Positions 26,254 to 34,316 of a stretch of 64,000 nt of DNA are shown piece after piece (position 1 is the first letter of the stretch; the number at the start of each line of letters is the position of its first letter). The stretch covers positions 1 through 64,000 of the forward strand of contig PWEL01000038.1 in NCBI GenBank assembly GCA_003553945.1, written 5' to 3'. The notes under the pieces are model-generated. The model saw nothing but the letters and a program-made list of their open reading frames with translations. It was not told the origin of the DNA and did not search any database. The stretch comes from Mollicutes bacterium. Lineage in GTDB: Bacteria > Bacillota_I > Bacilli_A > Izemoplasmatales > Izemoplasmataceae. Position numbers and translations under genes: made by a program.

Positions 26254-26907
26254 CTACTTGGAAAAATCCACTTCCTCCCGGCCGTGTTTTCTTAAAAATG
26301 CATTCGCTTTCGAGAAATGGCCGCACCCGAAGAAGGAATAACGCGCCGAAAGCGGACTCGGATGCGAGGCCTCGAGGATGAGATGCTTATCGCTCCGGAT
26401 CAGGCGTTTCCTCCTGCGCGCATGATTCCCCCATAACATGAAGACGACGGGCTCGGGGTGCGCATCGACCGCGCGGACCACTTCGTCCGTGAAACGCTCC
26501 CAGCCCAGTCTTTGATGGGCGTTCGGCCTGGAATCCTCGACGGTGAGCGTCGTATTGAGCAGAAGCACGCCCTGTCTGGCCCAGCCGCGGAGGTCGCCGT
26601 GCGGTTTGGGCGGGACATCGAGATCCCGCTCGAGCTCCTTGTAGATGTTCTTGAGCGAGGGGGGCACGGCCACGTCGGGATTGACCCCGAAGGCAAGTCC
26701 CATGGCCTGGCCCTTCTGATGATAGGGGTCCTGGCCGAGGATGACGATCTTCACATCTTGATAGGGCGTAAGCTTTAGCGCTTTGAATATGTCCTTCTTC
26801 GGAGGGTATACCTTGCGCTCCTCATAAAGACGGTTGACAGTATCGATAAGGCCTTGAAAGTAATCGCTCTGTTTCATGTCCGATAGGTGGTATCGCCACG
26901 TGCTCAT
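26254..26907 (-). CDS. ung: Uracil-DNA glycosylase
   Basis: Removes uracil from DNA as the first step of base-excision repair. 217 residues, normal for family 1. Motifs: VILGQDPYHQKGQAMGLAFG with the catalytic Asp and uracil-stacking residues, LLLNTTLTVE, VFMLWGNHA, and the DNA-intercalation loop HPSPLSA followed by FFGCGHFSKAN. ATG with GAGGTGA upstream. Single gene between the ppdK terminator and the folT leader. Confidence 0.97.
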   Translation of the reverse strand: MSTWRYHLSDMKQSDYFQGLIDTVNRLYEERKVYPPKKDIFKALKLTPYQDVKIVILGQDPYHQKGQAMGLAFGVNPDVAVPPSLKNIYKELERDLDVPPKPHGDLRGWARQGVLLLNTTLTVEDSRPNAHQRLGWERFTDEVVRAVDAHPEPVVFMLWGNHARRRKRLIRSDKHLILEASHPSPLSARYSFFGCGHFSKANAFLRKHGREEVDFSK

Positions 26908-26924
26908 ATAATCACCTCGTGTGC

Positions 26925-26953
26925 ATTATACCAATGGCCGGACCATCCGAAAA
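26925..26953 (-). promoter_or_regulatory. Promoter of ung
   Basis: Extended -10 TGGTATAAT with a weak -35 (TTTTCG) 17 bases upstream; starts transcription about 10 bases before the ribosome site. Confidence 0.45.
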
Positions 26954-26960
26954 CCCCTGA

Positions 26961-26988
26961 AAAAAAAGACGCACCGCAAGGTGCGCCT
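26961..26988 (-). terminator. Terminator of ppdK
   Basis: GCGCACC-TTGC-GGTGCGT stem followed by CTTTTTTTC on the minus strand, 15 bases beyond the ppdK stop. Confidence 0.85.
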
Positions 26989-27002
26989 TTTGAAAAGCCT
27001 GA

Positions 27003-29612
27003 TCAGTTCTCGAGTTCGGCGTGCGCCGCAGCGACGATGGCCACCGGGACGCGGAAGGGGGATGCGGAGACATAGTCGAGGCCGGCGCGATGGAAGAAGT
27101 CGATGCTTGAAGGGTCGCCGCCGTGCTCGCCGCAGATGCCGACGATAAGGTCCTCGTTATTGCCTTTACCGCGTTCTGTCGCGATCTTGACGAGCTCGCC
27201 GACACCGCGCTGGTCGACGGCCTGGAAGGGGTCGTGGCCCAATATCTTCAGTTTCTCATACTGACCGAGGAACTTGCCGGCGTCATCACGGCTGAAGCCG
27301 AATGTCATCTGGGTGAGGTCGTTGGTGCCGTAGCTGAAGAAATCGGCCTCTTTGGCGACTTCATCGGCGACGAGCGCCGCGCGCGGCGTTTCGATCATAG
27401 TGCCGATGAGATAGTCGAGTTCAATGCCTTCGGCTTCGATCAGCTCATCCGCAGTCTTCTTGATATAGTCCCTGAGATAGGTGAACTCTCCGAGTGTGGA
27501 GATGAGCGGAATCATGATCTCGGGCTTGACAGTGATGCCTTCCTTCTTGACTTCGATGGCGGCCTGGATGATCGCCTTCGCCTGCATCACGCTGATTTCG
27601 GGATAGCTGACGGCGAGGCGGCAGCCGCGGTGCCCGAGCATGGGGTTGAATTCATCGAGATTATCGAGGGCGCGGGTGAGGCGCTCCTCGCTGACGCCGA
27701 GCTTCTTCGCCGCCTCGGGGACCTCGTCTCGGTCAGGCAGGAATTCGTGGAGCGGCGGGTCGAGGAGACGGATGGTCACGGCTTTATCGTCCATCACGCG
27801 GAAGATCTCCTTGAAATCCTTGAGCTGATGGGGCAGGAGTTTTTCGAGGGCCTTCTCGCGTTCTTCCTTGCTTTCGGCGATGATCATCTCGCGGACATTG
27901 GTCACACGGTCGCCTTCGAAGAACATATGCTCGGTGCGGGCGAGGCCGATGCCTTCCGCGCCGTATCCGATGGCGACCTTGGAGTCGCGTTCATTGTCGG
28001 CGTTCGCCTTGACGCCGAGCGTCTTGACCTCCTTAGCCCATTCAAGGATGGTCTTGAACTCCTCGCTGAGTTCGGGACGCTTGGTGTCGATCTTGCCGGG
28101 ATAGATCTTTCCACTCGAGCCGTCGATGGAGAAGAACTCGCCTTCTTTATATTGCTTGCCGTTAATGGTCATGACGCCTTCGCTCTCATTGATCTCGACC
28201 TCGCCGGCGCCGGAGACACAGCTCTTACCCATGCCGCGAGCGACGACAGCTGCGTGCGAGGTCATGCCGCCGAGCTGCGTGACGAAGCCTTCCGCGGCGA
28301 TCATGCCTTCGATATCCTCGGGGCTTGTCTCCTTGCGGAAGAGGAGGACTTTCTCGCCCTCATCCTTCTTGGATGCGGCGCGTTCGCTGTCGAAGACGAC
28401 GCGGCCGGTCGCCGCGCCGGGTGAAGCGGCGAGGCCTTGAGCGACGCTTTCAGCCTTTTCAAGCGCGCTCTCTTCGAACACCGGATGGAGAAGCTGGTCG
28501 ATGCTGGCGGTGTCGACTTTGAGCAGCGCTTCCTCTTTCGTGATGATATCGTCCCTCTGGAGGTCGACGGCGATCTTCACCGCCGCATGGGCAGTGCGCT
28601 TTCCTGTGCGTGTCTGGAGGATGAAGAGGTTGCCGTCCTCGATGGTGAACTCGACATCCTGCATGTCCTTGTAGTGTTCTTCGAGAGTGTTGAGGATGTC
28701 GATGAGCTCATCATAGAGCTTCGGCCGCTTGTTGCCAAGCTCCTGCAGGTCCATGGGGGTGCGGACGCCGGCAACGATGTCCTCGCCCTGCGCGTTGAAA
28801 AGGAACTCGCCGAAGACCTTGTTCTCGCCGGTCTTGGGGTCGCGGGTGAAGAGCACGCCGGTGCCCGATTCGCCGCCGGTATTGCCGAAGACCATCTCCT
28901 GTACATTGACAGCGGTGCCGAGATCATGCGGAATCTTGTTGTGGTCGCGATAGACGCGGGCGCGGGGTGTATCCCAGCTGCTGAAGACCGCTTCGACGGA
29001 CATGAAGAGCTGTTCGATCGGATCTTGAGGGAAGGGTTCACCGACCTCCTGCTTGTAGATCGACTTGAACTTCTCGACAACATCCTGCCAGTCATCCGCT
29101 GTGATATCCACATCGGATGCATAGCCTTTGTCCTTCTTGAGATTGTCGATGACTTCATTGAAATTTTTCATATCGACGCCCAGAACGACCTCTGCGAACA
29201 TCTGGATGAAACGGCGGTAGGCATCATAGACGAAACGGGGGTTGTCCGTCTTCTTGATCATGCCTTCCACCACGTCGTCGTTCATACCGAGGTTGAGCAC
29301 GGTATCCATCATGCCCGGCATCGAGATCTTCGCGCCGGAACGCACGGATACGAGCAGGGGGTTCTCCTTGTCGCCGAAAGATTTTCCAGTCCCCTCCTCG
29401 AGTTTCTCGACATACGCCTGAATATCCTGGGTGAGCGCGTCGGACATCTTCTCGTTGTTCTCATAGTATTCCGTGCACATCTCCGTTGTAATGGTGAAAC
29501 CAGCGGGAACCGGAACACCGAGACGCTTCATCTGTGAGAGGTTGGCGCCCTTGCCGCCGAGGAGTTCTTTCATCTCCTGGGTGCCTTCGCCAAACATGTA
29601 GATTCGCTTCAT
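27003..29612 (-). CDS. ppdK: Pyruvate, phosphate dikinase
   Basis: Interconverts pyruvate + ATP + Pi and phosphoenolpyruvate + AMP + PPi; in fermenting anaerobes it usually runs toward pyruvate or balances the PEP pool. About 869 residues. N-terminal ATP-grasp domain with LLGGKGANLSQMKRLG and VRSGAKISMPGMMDT, the swivelling phosphohistidine domain with GGMTSHAAVVARGMGKSCV (catalytic His in TSHA), and the C-terminal PEP/pyruvate barrel with RTEHMFF, EIMIPLI and GICGEHGGDP. The ATG at 29612 is 8 bases from GGAAAGG; the GTG at 29621 is too close. Strong own promoter, with a cre-like sequence upstream. Confidence 0.97.
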   Translation of the reverse strand: MKRIYMFGEGTQEMKELLGGKGANLSQMKRLGVPVPAGFTITTEMCTEYYENNEKMSDALTQDIQAYVEKLEEGTGKSFGDKENPLLVSVRSGAKISMPGMMDTVLNLGMNDDVVEGMIKKTDNPRFVYDAYRRFIQMFAEVVLGVDMKNFNEVIDNLKKDKGYASDVDITADDWQDVVEKFKSIYKQEVGEPFPQDPIEQLFMSVEAVFSSWDTPRARVYRDHNKIPHDLGTAVNVQEMVFGNTGGESGTGVLFTRDPKTGENKVFGEFLFNAQGEDIVAGVRTPMDLQELGNKRPKLYDELIDILNTLEEHYKDMQDVEFTIEDGNLFILQTRTGKRTAHAAVKIAVDLQRDDIITKEEALLKVDTASIDQLLHPVFEESALEKAESVAQGLAASPGAATGRVVFDSERAASKKDEGEKVLLFRKETSPEDIEGMIAAEGFVTQLGGMTSHAAVVARGMGKSCVSGAGEVEINESEGVMTINGKQYKEGEFFSIDGSSGKIYPGKIDTKRPELSEEFKTILEWAKEVKTLGVKANADNERDSKVAIGYGAEGIGLARTEHMFFEGDRVTNVREMIIAESKEEREKALEKLLPHQLKDFKEIFRVMDDKAVTIRLLDPPLHEFLPDRDEVPEAAKKLGVSEERLTRALDNLDEFNPMLGHRGCRLAVSYPEISVMQAKAIIQAAIEVKKEGITVKPEIMIPLISTLGEFTYLRDYIKKTADELIEAEGIELDYLIGTMIETPRAALVADEVAKEADFFSYGTNDLTQMTFGFSRDDAGKFLGQYEKLKILGHDPFQAVDQRGVGELVKIATERGKGNNEDLIVGICGEHGGDPSSIDFFHRAGLDYVSASPFRVPVAIVAAAHAELEN

Positions 29613-29667
29613 ATCATTCACCTTTCCGTCCTATATTTTTTCTTTTTTCTTAGTTTGTCCGAGAATC

Positions 29668-29696
29668 ATTATACCATCCAGAGCCCTTGTTTTCAA
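29668..29696 (-). promoter_or_regulatory. Promoter of ppdK
   Basis: TTGAAA, exactly 17 bases, TATAAT preceded by TGG (extended -10). Confidence 0.75.
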
Positions 29697-29738
29697 TAAA
29701 AACGGTCTTCGCGCACGGCTTGCATAAGGCTTTGAGAT

Positions 29739-29753
29739 GTGATAACGCTTTCA
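29739..29753. promoter_or_regulatory. CcpA-type (cre-like) operator candidate
   Basis: GTGATAACGCTTTCA resembles the cre consensus with one clear mismatch in the core and a weak first base. It lies about 43 bases upstream of the ppdK -35 box, a position more typical of activation than of repression. Confidence 0.35.
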
Positions 29754-29761
29754 GCCGCCAG

Positions 29762-29784
29762 AGAAAAACCCTGCGGCGCAGGGT
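29762..29784 (-). terminator. Terminator of the pgcA-rnf operon
   Basis: ACCCTGC-GCC-GCAGGGT stem followed by TTTTTC on the minus strand. The first stem base is the T of the rnfB stop codon, so rnfB ends here and no further ferredoxin domain can follow. Confidence 0.85.
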
Positions 29785-30089
29785 CATTTCTCGAGGGTTA
29801 TGATGGTGCCGTCTTCATCCGGATGCTCCTTGAGGTACTGGATGATGGCATTGTAGTTGCTGTTCTTGCCGGGCTTGCACAAGGTGACCTTCTTGACCTC
29901 GCCGGTGACGATGGCCTCCGCGAACGCCTCGCAGCTCGGATATCCGCAGGCGCCGCAATCGAGATTGGGAAGCCGCTCCTTGACGCCCATGATGCGCGGG
30001 TCCTGTTCGACAGCGAGGACTTCAGAGGCGATAGCGAGCCCTAGTCCCAGAAGGCCGCCGAGAAGTGCCAGTGTGAATACTGCAGCCAT
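29784..30089 (-). CDS. rnfB: Short RnfB-like subunit (one Fe-S domain only)
   Basis: 101 residues, against about 260-330 for most RnfB proteins. Contains the N-terminal membrane helix (about 3-22) and the single [4Fe-4S] domain LPNLDCGACGYPSCEAFAEA with a fourth cysteine in TLCKPG (spacing C-x2-C-x4-C and then C). The ferredoxin-like domains that normally accept electrons from ferredoxin are absent. It is not an obvious frameshift: the stop runs into the operon terminator. Last gene of the rnf operon. It could relay electrons between RnfC and the RnfA/RnfE core (inference). Confidence 0.85.
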   Translation of the reverse strand: MAAVFTLALLGGLLGLGLAIASEVLAVEQDPRIMGVKERLPNLDCGACGYPSCEAFAEAIVTGEVKKVTLCKPGKNSNYNAIIQYLKEHPDEDGTIITLEK

Positions 30090-30090
30090 G

Positions 30091-30288
30091 TCAATATGCC
30101 TCCTCTGCGCTTTCGTCTAAAGATTCGAGTTCCTGCTTGATGCGACATCCATGATTGTCACAGCCCATGCAGGTGTCGCGATCGGGCATCTCATGCGCTT
30201 CAAGCGGTACATCCGTCCGCCGGTTGAGAAAATAAGTGGTGAAGAACAACACGACGACGACAGCCAGGGTTATAATCGCAGGCAGCAT
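30091..30288 (-). CDS. Small membrane protein with C-x2-C-x4-C motif in the rnf operon
   Basis: 65 residues: a membrane helix (about 2-20, AIITLAVVVVLFFTTYF), a short polar linker and CMGCDNHGC, whose C-x2-C-x4-C spacing is the same as the iron-sulfur motif of the RnfB domain next to it; a fourth cysteine is missing. It starts within the rnfA stop (TGATG) and its stop is one base from the rnfB start, so it is translated between two core subunits. Not recognised as a known family. A possible extra redox or assembly subunit of the complex. Confidence 0.7.
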   Translation of the reverse strand: MLPAIITLAVVVVLFFTTYFLNRRTDVPLEAHEMPDRDTCMGCDNHGCRIKQELESLDESAEEAY

Positions 30289-30893
30289 CAGACGAGTCCC
30301 TCCAGTCCCAGGAAGGCGAGCGCCATGATGCCGGCGATCACCAGCGATATGGGGATGCCTTTCCAGGCGGGCGGAACGTCCGCCGCCTCTAGGCGCTCAC
30401 GGATCGTCGAGAAGGCGAAGATCACCAGGGCGAAACCGAGGGCGGCGCCGAGGGCGCTTACCGTCGCGACGCCGAGTCCCGGGAGAACGCCGTATTCCGT
30501 CGCATAGCCCTCCCTGACATTGGTCTCGGCGATGCCGATGATCGCACAGTTGGTCACGATGAGCGGCAGATAGATGCCGAGGCTCTTGTAGAGCTTCTTG
30601 CTGATCTTCTTGATGAACATCTCCACAAGCTGCACGAGCGAAGCGATGACCAGGATGAAGGCAATCGTGGAGATATAGGGGATCTCGAAGGGCTCCAGTA
30701 TGTAGTAATAGATCAGATAGGTCAGAACCGAGCTCACGACCATGACGAACATGACCGCGGCACTCATTCCTACAGCAGTCTCGCTGCGCTTGGAGACGCC
30801 CAGGAACGGGCAGATTCCCAAGAACCGCAACAAGACGATATTATTGACGAGCATCGAGGAGACGATCGCTACGAAGAATACAGTCGGACTCAT
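30288..30893 (-). CDS. rnfA: Rnf complex membrane subunit RnfA
   Basis: Integral membrane subunit forming the ion and electron path of the ferredoxin:NAD+ oxidoreductase. 201 residues, six helices. Typical motifs with the conserved cysteine on each side: NNIVLLRFLGICPFLGVSKR and LPLIVTNCAIIGIAETN. Homologous to RnfE, with inverted topology. Its ATG overlaps the end of rnfE by four bases. Confidence 0.95.
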   Translation of the reverse strand: MSPTVFFVAIVSSMLVNNIVLLRFLGICPFLGVSKRSETAVGMSAAVMFVMVVSSVLTYLIYYYILEPFEIPYISTIAFILVIASLVQLVEMFIKKISKKLYKSLGIYLPLIVTNCAIIGIAETNVREGYATEYGVLPGLGVATVSALGAALGFALVIFAFSTIRERLEAADVPPAWKGIPISLVIAGIMALAFLGLEGLV

Positions 30894-31639
30894 GCACTAC
30901 CACCTGCGCTTTCCATCGCTTTCTGTTTTTTCTTCTCGGCCTTTTCGCGTTTCTTCTTCTCGACCCAGCGGTCCCAGGCCTCTTTCCTCTTGCGCGATTT
31001 ATAAAGGCCGATCGCGTTGAACACCGCGAGCCATACACCGATGACGATGAACCCGCCGGCGGGCCCGACGAACACTTCCATGTTCAAGGGGGCGATATCG
31101 AAGCCCAGTATCGCGCCTTCGACGGGGAGAGGGATGAAGACGCCGTAAGCGATCGCGCCTGTCGCAAGGAATTCCCGCGTGAGCCCGATCAAGCCGAGGG
31201 CAAGGCCGAATCCAACAGCCATGCCCAGGCCGTCTATGGCGCTTCTGCCCACGTTGTTCTCAGAGGCGTAGGCCACCGCGCGGCTCATGATCAGACAGTT
31301 GGCCACGATCAAAGGGATGAAGATGCCGAGTGAATCGAAGAGCGCAGGGGCGAACGCCTCCGTCAGCATCTCCACGATCGTGACGAAGGTCGCGATGACA
31401 ATGATATAGGAGGGGATCATGATCTCCTCAGGAATCAACCGGCGGATCAAAGAGACGACGATGTTGCTGAGGGTGAGCACGAACACAACCAGGACGCCCA
31501 TTCCGAGGCCCGTCTCCAGACTGCTCGTCACCGCGAGCGCGGGACAAAGGCCGAGCAGGGCGACGAACACGGGGTTCTCCTTGATGATGCCCTTCGTGAA
31601 CACTGCAAGCAGTCCGGGGTCTTTTTTCGGCTTCGCCAT
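30890..31639 (-). CDS. rnfE: Rnf complex membrane subunit RnfE
   Basis: Membrane partner of RnfA, binding with it a membrane-buried Fe-S centre. 249 residues, six helices; the conserved ENPVFVALLGLCPALAVTSS and FIPLIVANCLIMSRA carry the cysteines. The C-terminal ~30 residues are a Lys/Glu/Arg-rich cytoplasmic tail (RKRKEAWDRWVEKKKREKAE), longer than usual. It starts after rnfG with GGAGG about 12 bases upstream. Confidence 0.95.
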   Translation of the reverse strand: MAKPKKDPGLLAVFTKGIIKENPVFVALLGLCPALAVTSSLETGLGMGVLVVFVLTLSNIVVSLIRRLIPEEIMIPSYIIVIATFVTIVEMLTEAFAPALFDSLGIFIPLIVANCLIMSRAVAYASENNVGRSAIDGLGMAVGFGLALGLIGLTREFLATGAIAYGVFIPLPVEGAILGFDIAPLNMEVFVGPAGGFIVIGVWLAVFNAIGLYKSRKRKEAWDRWVEKKKREKAEKKKQKAMESAGGSA

Positions 31640-31641
31640 GC

Positions 31642-33066
31642 TTATTCACCCTCCTCTATGTTCTCGCCGTTATGGGCATAGATGGCTTCGATGATGGTGT
31701 TGAGTGCATCCCCGGAATATGTCGCGCTGCTGAAGGCATCGCTGACATCCTCTTCTTCCATCGGGCCTTCCATGCCGCGGTATCTGGCAATCTCTTCCTC
31801 GAGAAGGTCGTTCGCGAAATTACTTTCATTAATCTCTTCAATCACGGCGTTGTGGATCAGTCCGTCAAGATCGATGGACACTTTGATGCGGAGGAGGCCT
31901 CCGGAATAATCATCCGTCAGATCCGAGGTGTCCATCTCGCCGATATAGACATGGCCGAGCAGTTCATCATCTTCGTCATAATAGGGCTGATAGGATTCTA
32001 CATAGTCGTTATCGATTGTTTCGACCTCGCCGGTGCGGGTGGCCCAGCGGAAGAATTCACGCAGTTCGCGCTGTTCATCGTCCTCGACACACCGCACGAA
32101 GGATTGCTCGAGGAGGTGGGTGATCGAGGAATCATATACGGTGTCGTCATACGCGGCGATATCGATGTCGCCGACATGCTCGCCGGTATAATCACGGTAC
32201 TTATCAAGCGCATCCATGAGCGTCTCGGACGCCTGGTCCTCGCGGGCGACCACGACATCCTTGAACGTCTCGTCCTCGACAGCGACGACGAGGTCGATAG
32301 GATCGTGCCCCTCATCGTCGTATTGCGCCATATAGACGTGGCCCAAAAGATTGCCCTCGATATCGTAGACCGCATCCCTGTACCGGATGCAGCCGAGTGT
32401 ATAATCGAAGGCCCTCTCGTAATTGTCGGCTTCAGGGTAGACCTTGCGGTAGGCATCGAGCACGCGGTCCGCCTCGGCGTTCGCAGCTGTCAGATTGACA
32501 GCCTGCCGGATGCTGTTGTAAGTGATCGTCGCGCCGGTACTGCCGTCGTAGAAATCGACGTCACGGATATCCTGCCCGGCGAAATCCCCTAGATAGTCAT
32601 CCTCGATGCGCTGCACGTAGTTCGGGGTGTTCGTCGTATGCACGATCCGGACATCGAGAATCTCGAAATTTCCGTCAAAGGCCACGAGCGTCGAAATCTC
32701 ACCGTGATTGTTCACATCGTCGACGCGGAACACCTGACCGAGCCGGTTTCCGTCCTTATCATAAGCGACGGCGCGCTCATACACATCCTCATCGGCCACA
32801 CAGAAGAACACGATTTCGCCGATTGTCTCGCGATCGGCGTCATAGCCTTTGACCTCGCGGCGACAATAGACGTCTTGCGGTTCTTCATCGACATCGAATT
32901 CCTCGGGCATGTCGAGACCGAATATATCGAAATATGCTTCATGTTCTTCACGGAGACGGTTCGCTTCAATGATATCCTCAGTGAACGAATTCACGCCGAC
33001 AATCCCGGCGCCGCTCACTGCTCCGATGACGAAGAGAATCAATGCAATCTTGAGTTTAGGCAACAT
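31642..33066 (-). CDS. rnfG: RnfG with three tandem FMN-binding-like units
   Basis: Extracytoplasmic flavoprotein of Rnf, anchored by one N-terminal helix. About 474 residues versus about 180-220 usually. Three repeats can be aligned, each with Y-D-x-x-G/D-x-x-L-G-x-V (KDGNRLGQVF, IEGNLLGHVY, EDDELLGHVY), a following beta-rich segment and a C-terminal motif. The flavin-attachment motif is intact in the first copy (DGSTGATITYNS), altered in the third (DAFSSATYSG, acceptor Thr kept) and poor in the middle (YDSSITHLLE). Very acidic. I start at ATG 33066 (GGGGG 8 bases upstream), which overlaps rnfD. The flavin transferase ApbE is not in the window. Confidence 0.85.
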   Translation of the reverse strand: MLPKLKIALILFVIGAVSGAGIVGVNSFTEDIIEANRLREEHEAYFDIFGLDMPEEFDVDEEPQDVYCRREVKGYDADRETIGEIVFFCVADEDVYERAVAYDKDGNRLGQVFRVDDVNNHGEISTLVAFDGNFEILDVRIVHTTNTPNYVQRIEDDYLGDFAGQDIRDVDFYDGSTGATITYNSIRQAVNLTAANAEADRVLDAYRKVYPEADNYERAFDYTLGCIRYRDAVYDIEGNLLGHVYMAQYDDEGHDPIDLVVAVEDETFKDVVVAREDQASETLMDALDKYRDYTGEHVGDIDIAAYDDTVYDSSITHLLEQSFVRCVEDDEQRELREFFRWATRTGEVETIDNDYVESYQPYYDEDDELLGHVYIGEMDTSDLTDDYSGGLLRIKVSIDLDGLIHNAVIEEINESNFANDLLEEEIARYRGMEGPMEEEDVSDAFSSATYSGDALNTIIEAIYAHNGENIEEGE

Positions 33067-34312
33067 AATATACCCCCACATTCGTGATTACAATCGCCAA
33101 TACGACGACGATGGAGAATACAAGCACGCTTCGAACTGTGAATCGGCTCTTCGCCCACTTCGCATAATCGAGGGCCGGCACGAACATGTTCATGATCAGG
33201 ATGGCGAACACCACGCCTTCGGGGAGATTCCCGAACAAGCGGATCAGGAATGTCAGGACACCGAGGCCGAAGGCGAAATAGATGCGGCCCGGCCTGGTGA
33301 CAGGCGAGGTGATGGGGTCGGTCGCCATGAAGACGGCGCCGAACAAGAGCCCGCCGCCGAGGACATGCACCGCCGGGAACCAGAATCCGAGATCCTGTGT
33401 GAACATGACTGTGAGACTGAGCAGGAAAACGGTGCCGATATACGTGATAGGGACGACGATGTCGAACGAACGCCGTGCGGCCAGATAGATGCCGCCGACG
33501 AGGATGAGCAGCGCGCTCGTCTCCCCGAGCGACCCCGGCAGACCGATGCCGGAGAATAGCATCCAGTAATCATAGTTATCCACCACGCCGGCATTGAACA
33601 TCTGCTCGTTCAGCACTGACATGGCTGTCGCGCCGGCGTCGGCGTCGACGAACGCTTCATAGCTCAAGGCGGCGCCGAAGCTCAGCACGACGAAGACACG
33701 GGCGAACGCCGCGGGATTGAAGATGTTCTGTCCCATGCCGCCGAAGACGAGCTTCGCGAGCAACGCGCCCACGACACCGCCGACGATGACCTTGGAGAGC
33801 GGGATGGTGTCGGGAAGCGTGAGTCCGTAGATAAGCCCGCTCGTGATGATGGTGAAATTGTAGATGGTGAAGCTCCTGTTCGCAAGGCGGAAGGATTTGT
33901 TGTCGGATTTCTTCGCCGCCCTGTTCTCTTCTTTCAGGGTTTCCCTGAGCGACGCCATCCGCTGTTCATAATCCTTCATGAAGGCCTCGTAATCCTCCCG
34001 TGCTTTCTGGGTCTTCTCCTTCAGGGCCTTCTTCTTTTCCTTCTTCTGCCAGTTGAGCTCGCGGATCTTCTCCTCCGTCTCGCTCTTGGCTTCACGTTTT
34101 CGCTCCATGAAGTCCTTGATCTGATAGTAGACATATTCGGTCGCCACCATCGAGAGCACCGCGGCGAGCAGTATCAACAGGGCATCCACGCCGTGTTGAT
34201 AAATCGCGAACACTATGAGCGGCGTGAGCGCGATGGATACATCGCGCATCATGCGCACGACAGTAGCGTTGGGTCTTCTCAGATGCGGTGCGTTCTTTGT
34301 CACGATATTCAT
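33056..34312 (-). CDS. rnfD: Rnf complex membrane subunit RnfD with charged insertion
   Basis: Membrane subunit that carries covalent FMN and takes part in ion transport. 418 residues, about 80-100 longer than usual. After the second helix (about 65) comes a strongly charged, helix-prone stretch (about 68-150, Lys/Glu/Arg-rich), then the canonical helices including GGVVGALLAKLVFGGMGQNIFNPAAFARVF. DADAGATAMS is the probable flavin-attachment site. PITSPVTRPGRI near the end is typical. The ribosome site AGGTGAT overlaps the rnfC stop. Confidence 0.95.
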   Translation of the reverse strand: MNIVTKNAPHLRRPNATVVRMMRDVSIALTPLIVFAIYQHGVDALLILLAAVLSMVATEYVYYQIKDFMERKREAKSETEEKIRELNWQKKEKKKALKEKTQKAREDYEAFMKDYEQRMASLRETLKEENRAAKKSDNKSFRLANRSFTIYNFTIITSGLIYGLTLPDTIPLSKVIVGGVVGALLAKLVFGGMGQNIFNPAAFARVFVVLSFGAALSYEAFVDADAGATAMSVLNEQMFNAGVVDNYDYWMLFSGIGLPGSLGETSALLILVGGIYLAARRSFDIVVPITYIGTVFLLSLTVMFTQDLGFWFPAVHVLGGGLLFGAVFMATDPITSPVTRPGRIYFAFGLGVLTFLIRLFGNLPEGVVFAILIMNMFVPALDYAKWAKSRFTVRSVLVFSIVVVLAIVITNVGVYYVA

Positions 34313-34316
34313 ATTA

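Noticed and set aside
27123..28424. Long open frame opposite ppdK (433 codons)
   Set aside because: It runs antisense to the full length of a clearly coding gene; its length follows from the GC-rich third positions of ppdK, its product is a repetitive Asp/Glu/Leu/Ala-rich chain, and no ribosome site or family match is seen.
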